From Acidaminococcus sp. (GTDB lineage: Bacteria; Bacillota; Negativicutes; Acidaminococcales; Acidaminococcaceae), in the NCBI GenBank assembly GCA_019416065.1, contig DXYB01000006.1, forward strand, positions 10,463-74,462: 64,000 nucleotides of DNA, given 5' to 3'. The position numbers and the translations under genes were made by a program. How positions within the stretch are numbered: position 1 is the stretch's first letter; each line of letters begins with the position of its first letter. This document shows positions 1 to 6,251 of this stretch, piece by piece. The notes under the pieces were generated by a model that was not told the origin of the DNA, searched no databases, and worked only from the letters and a program-made list of their open reading frames with translations.

Positions 1-234
1 GTCTCTGGCAAAGATGGGGAAGAAATCTTTAAGAGAAATATCTTTTAGGCGTATATCCTCTGTTAAACCTGCGGTTTCTTTCACCTGTGCCAGCAGTTCG
101 TCTTGGTACTTCCTAGCCTCTCTCTGCGTTTTAAATCCCTGCTTGGTTTTTTGCCGCCATTTGTGGCCGACTTTGTAAGACAGAATTAAGCAGACAGAGT
201 CGTTTTTGTTACGGTAGGAAAATGTATATTCCAT
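1..234 (-). CDS. Tyrosine integrase, N-terminal part (cut by window edge)
   Basis: Only the first 78 codons are visible, reading leftwards out of the window from the ATG at 234. The protein starts MEYTFSYRNKND and contains HKWRQKTKQGFKTQ followed by a region rich in K and E. This is the layout of the arm-type DNA-binding domain and the start of the SAM-like core-binding domain of phage tyrosine integrases. The catalytic domain (R-H-R-Y) would lie beyond position 1, so its presence cannot be confirmed. Its place outside a leftward lysogeny block and a CI-like repressor fits a prophage integrase, which puts the left attachment site outside this window. Confidence 0.75.
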   Translation of the reverse strand, partial: MEYTFSYRNKNDSVCLILSYKVGHKWRQKTKQGFKTQREARKYQDELLAQVKETAGLTEDIRLKDISLKDFFPIFARD

Positions 235-249
235 GGTAAGCCGCCTTTC

Positions 250-1035
250 CTATCCTATAGTTCGGAATATCAAGATGGGGATAATAGAATATGTTGATTT
301 GGAATAGAATGTGCGTATAACGTCCGTGTATTGGTCAACAATATTTTCTATGGTTTGTTCGTCGACTTGAGTAGGAGTATTCTTTTGCGGCGGCGTGTAA
401 TCCAGAATCCCCATTATGTACCATTTTCCCGGTAGTTCTGCGCCATATGTACGGGCTAAATCAGATTGACGAACAGAAAGCCCGCTTTCCTTCAAGTTCC
501 CCGCAACGTAAACACCATTTTTAAGCTCTATAGATAATTCAATAGAATTACTCATAGCCTGAATAAAATCGCTGATATTTTTTATCATCTGAGCAACTGT
601 TTTATTCAAGCCAAACAATTTTTGATTTTTAAATATAAAGGGAAAGAACGTTTTCACGGATTGAATATCACGTATCCGGACTTTCCCTAGCAAAGTAACT
701 AGCCGGCCGGAAAACTCTCCCTCTATTGATTCTTGTGGCGATAAAGATAAATCTTGCATAAGCTGGACAATTTTATTATGGAAAGGGTCATAGTTTTCAG
801 CGGCAGATTCCGCTGTAGTGTTTTTGTGTTCGTATTTCCCACCAATAATTTTAATATCCCCTTTGCCGGAAATAAAAGAGCCCTCAGAGGTGCCGACTGT
901 TTTTGTCACACTCCTGAGGGTTCCACTTCTTAGTTGGGAAATTAATGAATCCACACGGGGTTCATCAACATAAAGAAAATCTATCAACGGTGTTGTTTCA
1001 GAAAATCCAGATTGGGTTTCGTTTTCTTTCCCCAT
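250..1035 (-). CDS. DUF6414-like protein of unknown function (prophage cargo)
   Basis: This 261-residue soluble protein has an N-terminal segment DFLYVDEPRVDSLISQL (about residues 19-35), which resembles the opening motif of DUF6414-type proteins (F-x-Y-L/V-D-x-x-x-V-x-S-x-x-x-Q-L). That assignment is from memory of the motif and is not certain. A glycine/lysine-rich stretch (about 52-70) and a mixed alpha/beta remainder follow, without obvious membrane segments or known catalytic motifs. A good Shine-Dalgarno (GGGAGGTA, 5-6 nt spacing) supports the ATG at 1035. It overlaps the upstream 51-residue gene by 52 nt, so the two are probably co-transcribed and translationally coupled. A position between integrase and repressor is typical of genes expressed in the lysogen, such as superinfection exclusion or other cargo. 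The function is unknown. Confidence 0.7.
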   Translation of the reverse strand: MGKENETQSGFSETTPLIDFLYVDEPRVDSLISQLRSGTLRSVTKTVGTSEGSFISGKGDIKIIGGKYEHKNTTAESAAENYDPFHNKIVQLMQDLSLSPQESIEGEFSGRLVTLLGKVRIRDIQSVKTFFPFIFKNQKLFGLNKTVAQMIKNISDFIQAMSNSIELSIELKNGVYVAGNLKESGLSVRQSDLARTYGAELPGKWYIMGILDYTPPQKNTPTQVDEQTIENIVDQYTDVIRTFYSKSTYSIIPILIFRTIG

Positions 1036-1139
1036 TTTTCTACCTCCCGGGCAATGCCCTGACAGCGGGAGATATGTGCTTCATATTGTCTTTTTAAGCT
1101 GTCAGCATTAATCCGGATAGGTTTATCCAAAGTCTGCAT
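984..1139 (-). CDS. Small 51-residue protein upstream of the DUF6414-like gene
   Basis: The start at 1139 (MQTLDKPIRINADS) is chosen over the longer reading frame because AAAGGAGGT lies 7 nt upstream. The product is a 51-residue, charged, soluble protein rich in K, R and Q, with no recognised domain. Its 3' end overlaps the next gene by 52 nt, which suggests coupled expression. An extended -10 promoter lies just upstream (1162-1191). It could be a partner or an antidote-like small protein for the downstream gene, but nothing in the sequence proves this. Confidence 0.6.
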   Translation of the reverse strand: MQTLDKPIRINADSLKRQYEAHISRCQGIAREVEKWGKKTKPNLDFLKQHR

Positions 1140-1161
1140 AAGACATACCTCCTTTTTTACT

Positions 1162-1191
1162 ATTATATCAACTGTAGTCAAGAGTGTCTAA
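1162..1191 (-). promoter_or_regulatory. Extended -10 promoter of the cargo operon
   Basis: On the reverse strand a TG-A-TATAAT extended -10 (complement of 1162-1170) sits 18 bp from TTAGAC (complement of 1186-1191). It lies about 20 bp upstream of the ribosome binding site of the 51-residue gene, so the cargo pair probably has its own promoter, separate from the repressor transcript. Confidence 0.55.
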
Positions 1192-1478
1192 TATTAAATT
1201 TTTAGTGCCTTGCCAGAGCTTTATGGCTGAATTATCTCCTTGTGTAAAGCTGTTACACTTTTTTCATCAGTAATAGTTGTTACGCGGTTTGCAATAACTG
1301 AAAAATCATCTTACATATGTGGGCAAACTTCGAAAAAGCAATTTGCGTCTTATGCAAAATACAAACACTTTTATGTATGCTAGTTTAAAACTTCCTCCTA
1401 AGCTCCACCACCTTGCCCAGTATCTGTATAGGGAGGGAACCACCTCCCACGTATGTAGGTAACATTCTTTGATTTCCT
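1192..1478. other. Gap between cargo genes and the SWIM-protein gene
   Basis: This AT-rich stretch has no supported reading frame. The only structure seen is a short inverted repeat near 1431-1450 (GGGAGG...CCTCCC), just past the 3' end of the leftward SWIM gene. It could be part of a terminator but lacks a clear T-tract. Confidence 0.4.
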
Positions 1479-2093
1479 TTACGAGGGCCTGCGTTCACCT
1501 TCTGAATCTGCAATTGATTTTAGAACCTTAAAGAGTTGTTCATTATCTAAATGATTGATTACCAATTCTCCAAAACGTGATATTAATATTTTTTCTAAGC
1601 TATTAATATCTTTTCGATATTCTTTCTTGACTCTGATTTTTCCCTGGGCTTTAGCTGGTTCAAAAATTGGACAATCATTCAAGTCTTTAATACCATAGTT
1701 TTCAAATAAAGTATTAGAACACTTTACCCCTGTAATAGTCGCCATCTGACTCAAATTGGCAACTAATTCAAGGACGGTCATTAAGGGAGCTCCTTTAACT
1801 TGTGCTCGAAGGTTTCCTATGTAATAACGGACAAGAGGCTTTAATGGATCTGACTTCATACCCTCACTTGGGATTAGCCCTAGTTCCATTGCCAAACGTA
1901 ATATATGTTTACATGCAATTTCTCCATTATTGAATGCGAAATCCATGCAAGAGCAGTCCTCTAAAGTAGTATCATAAATGCTGCCGTCACTACCAACAAA
2001 CTTACCTGTTTTATTAGAGAGGTTGACTTCTAACGGCGTCATTTCTGCAGCTAATGCGGATTTTTTTCTTTTTTCGTCAATATTTTCAAACAT
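1479..2093 (-). CDS. SWIM zinc-finger protein in the lysogeny block
   Basis: This 204-residue protein has a SWIM-type metal site, C47-x-C49...C61-x-H63 (DCSCMDF...ACKHILRLA), the CxCx(n)CxH pattern found in proteins that bind DNA or protein partners. The remainder (about 80-195) is helical and charged, with no ATPase or nuclease motif, so this is a stand-alone SWIM protein rather than a SWIM-SNF2 helicase. A Shine-Dalgarno AAGGAAG precedes the ATG. It is transcribed in the same direction as, and directly after, the repressor (18-nt gap), so it is probably expressed in the lysogen. Possible roles are a regulator or a recombination or exclusion factor. The function is inferred only as nucleic-acid or protein binding. 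Confidence 0.7.
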   Translation of the reverse strand: MFENIDEKRKKSALAAEMTPLEVNLSNKTGKFVGSDGSIYDTTLEDCSCMDFAFNNGEIACKHILRLAMELGLIPSEGMKSDPLKPLVRYYIGNLRAQVKGAPLMTVLELVANLSQMATITGVKCSNTLFENYGIKDLNDCPIFEPAKAQGKIRVKKEYRKDINSLEKILISRFGELVINHLDNEQLFKVLKSIADSEGERRPS

Positions 2094-2111
2094 AATGGTT
2101 AGACTTCCTTT

Positions 2112-2750
2112 CTACTTAATAAGAGATTGTTTTAAAACAGCAAGGCCCAAACATCTGAAATCTTGACAATTATCCTCATTAAAAATCATAGGCTTATAGT
2201 TTGGATTTTCGGATACCAACATAACGCCGCCATCTATCTTGTAGAATCTTTTTAAGCAAACGTCTTCTTGGTCAATTTCAAAACAGCCAATTTGTCCACT
2301 TTCCACTTCTGGCTGCTCTTTTATAAAAACAATATCACCATCATTAATACCTGCATTTATCATGCTATCACCTGCAACGGTAATGCAAAAGTCAACTTTG
2401 CTATCATTACTTACACTCATATAATAAGATTTGTCTTGATTAATATCTTCTAGCGGTTGTCCGGCTGCTGCATATCCTAGCATAGGAACACTTCTTATAT
2501 TAGAGTTACTCAAAGTATAATTCTTCATGGATGCTGTCATGGGGACCTCATAGCCCATGAGCCATGCTGGGTCAATGCGCAGAGCTTTAGAAATTAAATT
2601 TACTCTGTCTTGTCTAGGCTTCCATGTGCCTTTTAAATAAGTGCTGATTGCTCCAGTACTTATACCTGTTTTATTATGTAGCTCCGTTTGTGAAACATGC
2701 CTATATTCCAATGCTTCACGAAATCTTTCGGCAAAAGTGCTTACCTTCAT
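2112..2750 (-). CDS. CI/LexA-type prophage repressor (HTH + S24 peptidase)
   Basis: This is the likely lysogeny repressor. An N-terminal Cro/CI-type helix-turn-helix (about residues 18-40, VSQTELHNKTGISTGAIS) is joined to an S24 self-cleavage domain. The putative cleavage site is A96-G97 (GYAAAGQP), the catalytic serine S129 (AGDSM) and the lysine K167 (CLKRFY), matching the LexA/UmuD/CI family. RecA-stimulated autocleavage on DNA damage would therefore be expected to induce the phage. The start at 2750 is preferred over TTG at 2756 because GGGAGGG lies 7 nt upstream. It is divergent from the Cro-like gene across an operator region with TCTGAA/TTCAGA half sites. Confidence 0.93.
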   Translation of the reverse strand: MKVSTFAERFREALEYRHVSQTELHNKTGISTGAISTYLKGTWKPRQDRVNLISKALRIDPAWLMGYEVPMTASMKNYTLSNSNIRSVPMLGYAAAGQPLEDINQDKSYYMSVSNDSKVDFCITVAGDSMINAGINDGDIVFIKEQPEVESGQIGCFEIDQEDVCLKRFYKIDGGVMLVSENPNYKPMIFNEDNCQDFRCLGLAVLKQSLIK

Positions 2751-2771
2751 TAGCAATCCCTCCCGGCATAG

Positions 2772-2801
2772 ATTATACCATATTTTTTGAAGGTTTTTCA
2801 G
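2772..2801 (-). promoter_or_regulatory. Repressor promoter (PRM-like)
   Basis: On the reverse strand TATAAT (complement of 2772-2777) is spaced 17-18 bp from TGAAAA/CTGAAA (complement of 2795-2801). It drives the repressor gene. The -35 overlaps the operator-like sequence at 2798-2810, as expected for an autoregulated repressor promoter. Confidence 0.6.
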
Positions 2802-2864
2802 AAAATCTAAAGAAACTATTGATAATCTGAAAATACTATGCTATACTTAACTCAGAAATTCAGA
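2798..2864. promoter_or_regulatory. Operator cluster of the genetic switch
   Basis: Three related 13-nt sites occur at 2798-2810 (TCAGAAAATCTAA), 2826-2838 (TCTGAAAATACTA) and 2852-2864 (TCAGAAATTCAGA). They resemble the perfect palindrome TCTGAAATTCAGA found at 3093-3105. They overlap both divergent promoters, the usual arrangement for CI/Cro binding. Binding itself is inferred. Confidence 0.6.
2819..2847 (+). promoter_or_regulatory. Early rightward promoter (PR-like)
   Basis: TTGATA (2819-2824), a 17-bp spacer and TATACT (2842-2847) form a near-consensus promoter 33 bp upstream of the Cro-like gene. It overlaps the central operator-like site, so repressor binding would block it. Confidence 0.8.
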
Positions 2865-2879
2865 GAAGGGGAGAGGAAA

Positions 2880-3110
2880 ATGAACTATAATTATAGAAAG
2901 TTGAAAGGCCGTATTAAAGAGCAATTTGAAACGCAAGAAAATTTTGCACGGGCAATGGGAATGAGTTCTGCAGCGCTTTCTGCAAGATTGAACAATGTAA
3001 ATGATTTCAGTCAAAGCGAAATTGATCATGCTTGTCAGCTATTGAAAATCCCTGATGAGCGAATAAGGCCTTATTTTTTTTACCAAAATAGCTCTGAAAT
3101 TCAGAACTAA
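2880..3110 (+). CDS. Cro-like repressor (DUF739 type)
   Basis: This is a 76-residue small DNA-binding protein. MNYNYRKLKGRIKEQF followed by a helix-turn-helix with QENFARAMGMSSAALSARLN (about 19-38) matches the DUF739/Cro-like family of Firmicute phages. The start at 2880 follows GGGGAGAGGA with good spacing. It is the first gene of the rightward early transcript and probably antagonises the divergent repressor at the shared operators. A perfect operator-like palindrome lies at the very end of its coding region (3093-3105). Confidence 0.85.
   Translation: MNYNYRKLKGRIKEQFETQENFARAMGMSSAALSARLNNVNDFSQSEIDHACQLLKIPDERIRPYFFYQNSSEIQN
3093..3105. promoter_or_regulatory. Perfect palindromic operator-like site inside the cro 3' end
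   Basis: TCTGAAATTCAGA is a perfect 13-nt palindrome about 230 bp from the switch operators and differs by one base from the site at 2852-2864. It could be an auxiliary operator for looping or a roadblock within the early transcript. Confidence 0.5.
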
Positions 3111-3122
3111 AAGCGCAAGTTT

Positions 3123-3142
3123 CCCCGCTCCAACAAGCGGGG
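3123..3142 (+). terminator. GC-rich hairpin after cro
   Basis: CCCCGCT (3123-3129) and AGCGGGG (3136-3142) form a 7-bp stem with a 6-nt loop directly after the cro stop. There is no T-run, so it may be an attenuator or mRNA stabiliser rather than a complete intrinsic terminator. Confidence 0.4.
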
Positions 3143-3179
3143 CAGCACAATGGGAGGTGCTTAGGAGGTGAAAGTCAGG

Positions 3180-3401
3180 ATGCATGATATTGAGCAGTTA
3201 AAAGCAGAAAACGCCGAACTTAAGCGGCAACTTAAAGAACGGCGTTTTGATACTTTTGTTAATTGTTTACAGCTTGTCAATGTGCTAGTAATTACAACGC
3301 AAAAATGGGATACATGGCTATTTTACCTTTTTGCAGCTGAATTACTTGGTTTGTTTGCCTGGATTATTTTGGTCACTTTCTGCGATTCCAAAAAATCTTG
3401 A
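3180..3401 (+). CDS. Small coiled-coil membrane protein
   Basis: This 73-residue protein has an N-terminal heptad-like helix (IEQLKAENAELKRQLKERR) followed by two hydrophobic stretches (about 28-40 and 47-68), so it is probably a membrane-anchored small early phage protein. GGAGGTG 9 nt upstream favours ATG at 3180 over the GTG at 3168. Its last 79 nt overlap an antisense gene (3323-3481), so at most one of the two may be strongly expressed at a time. No family is recognised. Confidence 0.55.
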   Translation: MHDIEQLKAENAELKRQLKERRFDTFVNCLQLVNVLVITTQKWDTWLFYLFAAELLGLFAWIILVTFCDSKKS

Positions 3402-3481
3402 TGTGCTTGAACAGCATCCTTGTGAGCCTGTATAGCGTCTTTCAGTCTAACCTGTTGCGAATTTAAAACGCTTTCATCCAT
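3323..3481 (-). CDS. Antisense small protein with its own promoter
   Basis: This 52-residue polar protein (MDESVLNSQQVRLKDAIQAH...) contains a repeated AHKDAVQAHQ helix. It runs against the early transcript. It is preceded by a near-perfect Shine-Dalgarno GAAAGGAGGTG (7 nt to ATG) and an extended -10, TGGTATAAT, at 3506-3514. The 3' end overlaps the convergent small membrane-protein gene. Such strong signals on the opposite strand argue for a real gene, possibly expressed in the lysogen. No family is recognised. Confidence 0.55.
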   Translation of the reverse strand: MDESVLNSQQVRLKDAIQAHKDAVQAHQDFLESQKVTKIIQANKPSNSAAKR

Positions 3482-3505
3482 AATTTTCACCTCCTTTCTG
3501 GTCAC

Positions 3506-3514
3506 ATTATACCA
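3506..3514 (-). promoter_or_regulatory. Extended -10 promoter of the antisense gene
   Basis: Reverse-strand TG-G-TATAAT lies 15 bp upstream of the Shine-Dalgarno of the 3323-3481 gene. No good -35 is visible, as is common for extended -10 promoters. Confidence 0.5.
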
Positions 3515-3543
3515 AAGAGGAAGTGCGGCGAGGAGGTTGCACT

Positions 3544-3843
3544 ATGGACAAACTTGTTCTGACCGTTGGCGAAGCGGCAGAACTCTTAAACGTGGCCACT
3601 TCCACAATTTACGACCTACGTAACCGTGGAGTGCTGCCACAAATTAAAAAATTGTCTGGCGTCCGTTTTCGTGCTAAGGACGTATATGCCCTTGCAGGGG
3701 TAACGGACGTTGCCAACACCTACACGCCGGCAAACTTCGAAGGTTTGCAGCGTGAGCTTGCAGCGAAAGAGAAACAGCTGCAAAAAATCAAAACAGCGTC
3801 GCTGGCTTTATTGGCGGCAATTTCGGGGGAGGGCATGGTATGA
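3544..3843 (+). CDS. MerR/excisionase-family HTH protein
   Basis: This 99-residue protein has the HTH_17/excisionase pattern: LTVGEAAELLNVATSTIYDLRNRGVLP (about residues 5-31), then VRFRAKDVYAL for the wing. The C-terminus (65-90) is a charged helix. AGGAGG lies 7 nt upstream of the ATG at 3544. Proteins of this type act as excisionases or early transcription regulators. It lies far from the integrase, so the regulator role is at least as likely. It overlaps the next gene by ATGA. Confidence 0.75.
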   Translation: MDKLVLTVGEAAELLNVATSTIYDLRNRGVLPQIKKLSGVRFRAKDVYALAGVTDVANTYTPANFEGLQRELAAKEKQLQKIKTASLALLAAISGEGMV

Positions 3844-4058
3844 AAAAAGCAGTCAACATGGCAAGCAACGTACTTGCCGCAACAATCTACTTAGCAGCCT
3901 TTGTACTAAGCTGGGTCCTCTACTTCATCGAGTGGTTATGCGATGAAGTAGAGGAAATGAATCCCCGACTGCAAGGTGCAATCTTGGGTTTCTGGATCGC
4001 CCTTGGCGGGATGCTGGTGTGTATCATCCTTGCCTTAGGGACTGAAAAATATATATAG
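3840..4058 (+). CDS. Small membrane protein, two TM segments
   Basis: The 72 residues include two hydrophobic segments (about 8-30 and 46-67) separated by an acidic loop (CDEVEEMN). It is translationally coupled to the HTH gene by an ATGA overlap. No family is recognised. Small early phage membrane proteins of this type are often of unknown function. Confidence 0.6.
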   Translation: MKKAVNMASNVLAATIYLAAFVLSWVLYFIEWLCDEVEEMNPRLQGAILGFWIALGGMLVCIILALGTEKYI

Positions 4059-4072
4059 AAAGGGGTGAAGCA

Positions 4073-4531
4073 ATGGACTTAAAAATGGCAGAGAATTTTC
4101 GGTTCTCTGTCAGATACTACAGGTTAGAACGTGGGCTGTCTTTAACAGCTTTAGAGCTGCTAAGCGATATCCCTAGAACGCTAGCAAGCTATGCAAGCGG
4201 GCCACCTGTTATTTTGTCTCAAAGGCTTTACTTAGGTATTCGGGACGCCTTAGGGATACCTCTAAAAGACCTGGTGAAACGCCCGCCCGAATGTATCCCA
4301 TACCTAAGCAGAGAGGACAGAAAGGCAATCTTTAAAAGACTGGACGAAATCAGAGCGTCTAAGGGGATTACTAAAAGCAAGATGGAAATAGAAGCCGGCA
4401 TGGCAAGAACGAGGTGGAGCCAGATTTTATGTAATGGTGATATCCCAACTGACATAACGCTGTATAAGGCCGCCAAGGCTTTAGGTATTAAGCTTTCAGA
4501 ACTTTATGAGGAGATACGTAATGAAGATTGA
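4073..4531 (+). CDS. Tandem double-HTH regulator
   Basis: This 152-residue protein seems to consist of two Cro/CI-type helix-turn-helix units in one chain. The first (about residues 8-60) is divergent: LSLTALELLSDIPRTLASYASG. The second (about 90-145) is typical: GITKSKMEIEAGMARTRWSQILCNGDIPTDI, ending in KAAKALGIKLSELY. The Shine-Dalgarno is AGGGGTGA. Two DNA-binding units in one small protein suggest a regulator that may bind as a pseudo-dimer. No peptidase or dimerisation domain is visible. It lies in the early operon before recombination genes. Confidence 0.7.
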   Translation: MDLKMAENFRFSVRYYRLERGLSLTALELLSDIPRTLASYASGPPVILSQRLYLGIRDALGIPLKDLVKRPPECIPYLSREDRKAIFKRLDEIRASKGITKSKMEIEAGMARTRWSQILCNGDIPTDITLYKAAKALGIKLSELYEEIRNED

Positions 4532-5057
4532 ACAAGGATATTTACAAGATATGGCACCGTATGAATGCGAGAAAGAGCACTGGGTGCCAGATAACGACGA
4601 CAGCGCCGAATGGTGCTTAAAGAAAATCTCCGCGTATCAGGAAGAACGCAGAGAGAAAGAAAAATTTTACAAAGAACAAATAGCAAAATTGGACGCATGG
4701 CTTGAGTCAGCGACGAAACCGCTTGATATGAATATTGAGCACTTTCAGAACTTGCTGCACTTATATGCAGACAAAAAACTGGAAGGGCAAAAGAAACGCA
4801 CGGTTTCCTTGCCTTCTGGTAAGTTTGGTTTCAGAAAATCACAGCCCGAAATTGCCAGAGACGAAACAGTTCTACTGCCCTTCTGTAAAAAGAGCTATCC
4901 GGACGCTATCAGGACGAAAGAAACTGTTGACTGGGCAGCACTTAAGAAACGTTGCACAGTCACGGATAAAGGCGTAATCGACCCTACAACGGGTGAAATT
5001 TTGCCGGGGGTTACTGTAACACCTAGGCCGGATAAATTCATTTGTGAGGTGGAATAA
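4521..5057 (+). CDS. Gam-like host-nuclease inhibitor
   Basis: This 178-residue protein has an N-terminal helical half (AEWCLKKISAYQEERREKEK, about 29-48) and then the Gam signature of a long helix followed by TVSLPSGKFGFRKSQPE (about 95-111). This matches the Mu Gam/host-nuclease inhibitor family, Ku-like proteins that bind DNA ends and protect them from RecBCD-type nucleases. The ATG at 4521 is preferred because GAGGAG precedes it by 7 nt. It overlaps the double-HTH gene by 11 nt and the next gene by 1 nt. Together with the following ATPase and DUF669 protein it forms a phage recombination module. Confidence 0.75.
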   Translation: MKIEQGYLQDMAPYECEKEHWVPDNDDSAEWCLKKISAYQEERREKEKFYKEQIAKLDAWLESATKPLDMNIEHFQNLLHLYADKKLEGQKKRTVSLPSGKFGFRKSQPEIARDETVLLPFCKKSYPDAIRTKETVDWAALKKRCTVTDKGVIDPTTGEILPGVTVTPRPDKFICEVE

Positions 5058-5695
5058 TGGGGTTTCCAGTATTGATTTTAGGCGCGTCGGGCAGTGGTAA
5101 AACCACAAGCCTTAGAAACTTTGAACCTGATGAAATCGGCATTTTCAACGTAGCGGGAAAACGGCTGCCGTTTAAAAAGAAGCTGCCCGTTTTTAACAAT
5201 GCAAGATACGCAAGCATTTTCAAAGCCTTACAGAAACCAAACTTGCGCTGCTATGTAATCGATGACAGCCAGTATCTAATGGCGTACTACATGTTCGACC
5301 ATGCGAAAGACGTTGGCTACTCAAAATTCACACAATGCGCGCTAGATTTTAGAAACTTGCTTGATTTTATCGTTAGACAAATCCCTGACGATGTAATCGT
5401 ATATCTGTTGCACCATATCGACCGGGACGACAACGGGTACATAAAAGCAAAGACACAGGGGAAAATGCTAGATAACCAACTAACGGTTGAAGGGCTATTT
5501 TCTATCGTCCTTCTGTGTGAAGCAGAAGGGAAAAACCACTACTTTATTACGCAGAGCGACGGTAAAACTCCTGCAAAGTCACCAATGGGAATGTTTGCAG
5601 ATAAGATAGATAACGACTTAAAAGCCGTAGATACGGCAATCAGGGAATATTACGACATGAAACCGATTAAGGACACCAAGAAAGGGGAAAAATAG
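5057..5695 (+). CDS. Sak4-like RecA-fold ATPase (phage recombinase)
   Basis: The 212-residue P-loop ATPase has Walker A GASGSGKTT (9-17) and a Walker B-like YVIDDSQYLM (about 66-75). Size and arrangement match the phage AAA_24/Sak4 group, which promotes single-strand annealing with an SSB partner. It is located directly between a Gam-like gene (TAATG overlap) and a DUF669 gene whose product ends in an SSB-like tail, which supports a recombination role. A simple nucleotide-binding protein of other function cannot be excluded. Confidence 0.78.
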   Translation: MGFPVLILGASGSGKTTSLRNFEPDEIGIFNVAGKRLPFKKKLPVFNNARYASIFKALQKPNLRCYVIDDSQYLMAYYMFDHAKDVGYSKFTQCALDFRNLLDFIVRQIPDDVIVYLLHHIDRDDNGYIKAKTQGKMLDNQLTVEGLFSIVLLCEAEGKNHYFITQSDGKTPAKSPMGMFADKIDNDLKAVDTAIREYYDMKPIKDTKKGEK

Positions 5696-5696
5696 C

Positions 5697-6251
5697 ATGC
5701 AAATTGTAGACTTCAATAAAGTTCAGGAAACGAGTGAAGGCGGCGGACGTCCTCCAGTAGGCGGGTATGTACTCTGCATTGTAAACTGTGAAGAGAATAA
5801 GCAAAAGCAGTATTTCAAAATTGAATGGGACTATGCAGAAGGGCAATATACCGACCACAATCAAAATATGTTTAGCCGCAACGGCTGGAATTATCCCCGG
5901 TTCTATCGGTCTTACAAGCCTGCAGCAATGGGTATGCTTAAGCATTTCCTTAGCTGCCTGGAGAAGAGTAATCAAGGCTTTAACATGGTTGAATGGAATA
6001 AACAGCCAGAAGCACAGCAAGCCCCGTCTTTGAACGGCCTTGTTTTTGGGGCCGTGATTGGTGAAGAAGAGTATCAAGCACAAGACGGAAAAATAAAAGT
6101 TCGTCAAGTAATTCGGGCGGTACTGCCCGCCGATGATATTCGGAAAGGCAACTTCAAGGTGCCTGAGCTTAAGAAATTGCAAACCTCTGCCCCTGCTGCC
6201 GTAGCACCAGAGCCAGCCGGTAATGCTGACTTAAACCAATGCCCGTTCTAA
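5697..6251 (+). CDS. DUF669 family, SSB-like phage protein
   Basis: This 184-residue protein has the DUF669 pattern: MQIVDFNKVQETSEGG, then GGYVLCIVNCEENKQKQYFKI (an OB-fold-like first strand set), a GMLKHFLSCLE segment and VFGAVIGEEEY. The C-terminus is a flexible alanine/proline linker ending NADLNQCPF. That resembles the acidic, PF-ending tail of single-strand binding proteins, which recruits partners. Next to a Sak4-like ATPase it probably acts as the phage ssDNA-binding factor. This role is inferred. Confidence 0.75.
   Translation: MQIVDFNKVQETSEGGGRPPVGGYVLCIVNCEENKQKQYFKIEWDYAEGQYTDHNQNMFSRNGWNYPRFYRSYKPAAMGMLKHFLSCLEKSNQGFNMVEWNKQPEAQQAPSLNGLVFGAVIGEEEYQAQDGKIKVRQVIRAVLPADDIRKGNFKVPELKKLQTSAPAAVAPEPAGNADLNQCPF

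Noticed and set aside
1978..2166. Forward 62-codon frame opposite the SWIM and repressor genes
   Set aside because: It runs antisense across two supported genes and has no start signal.
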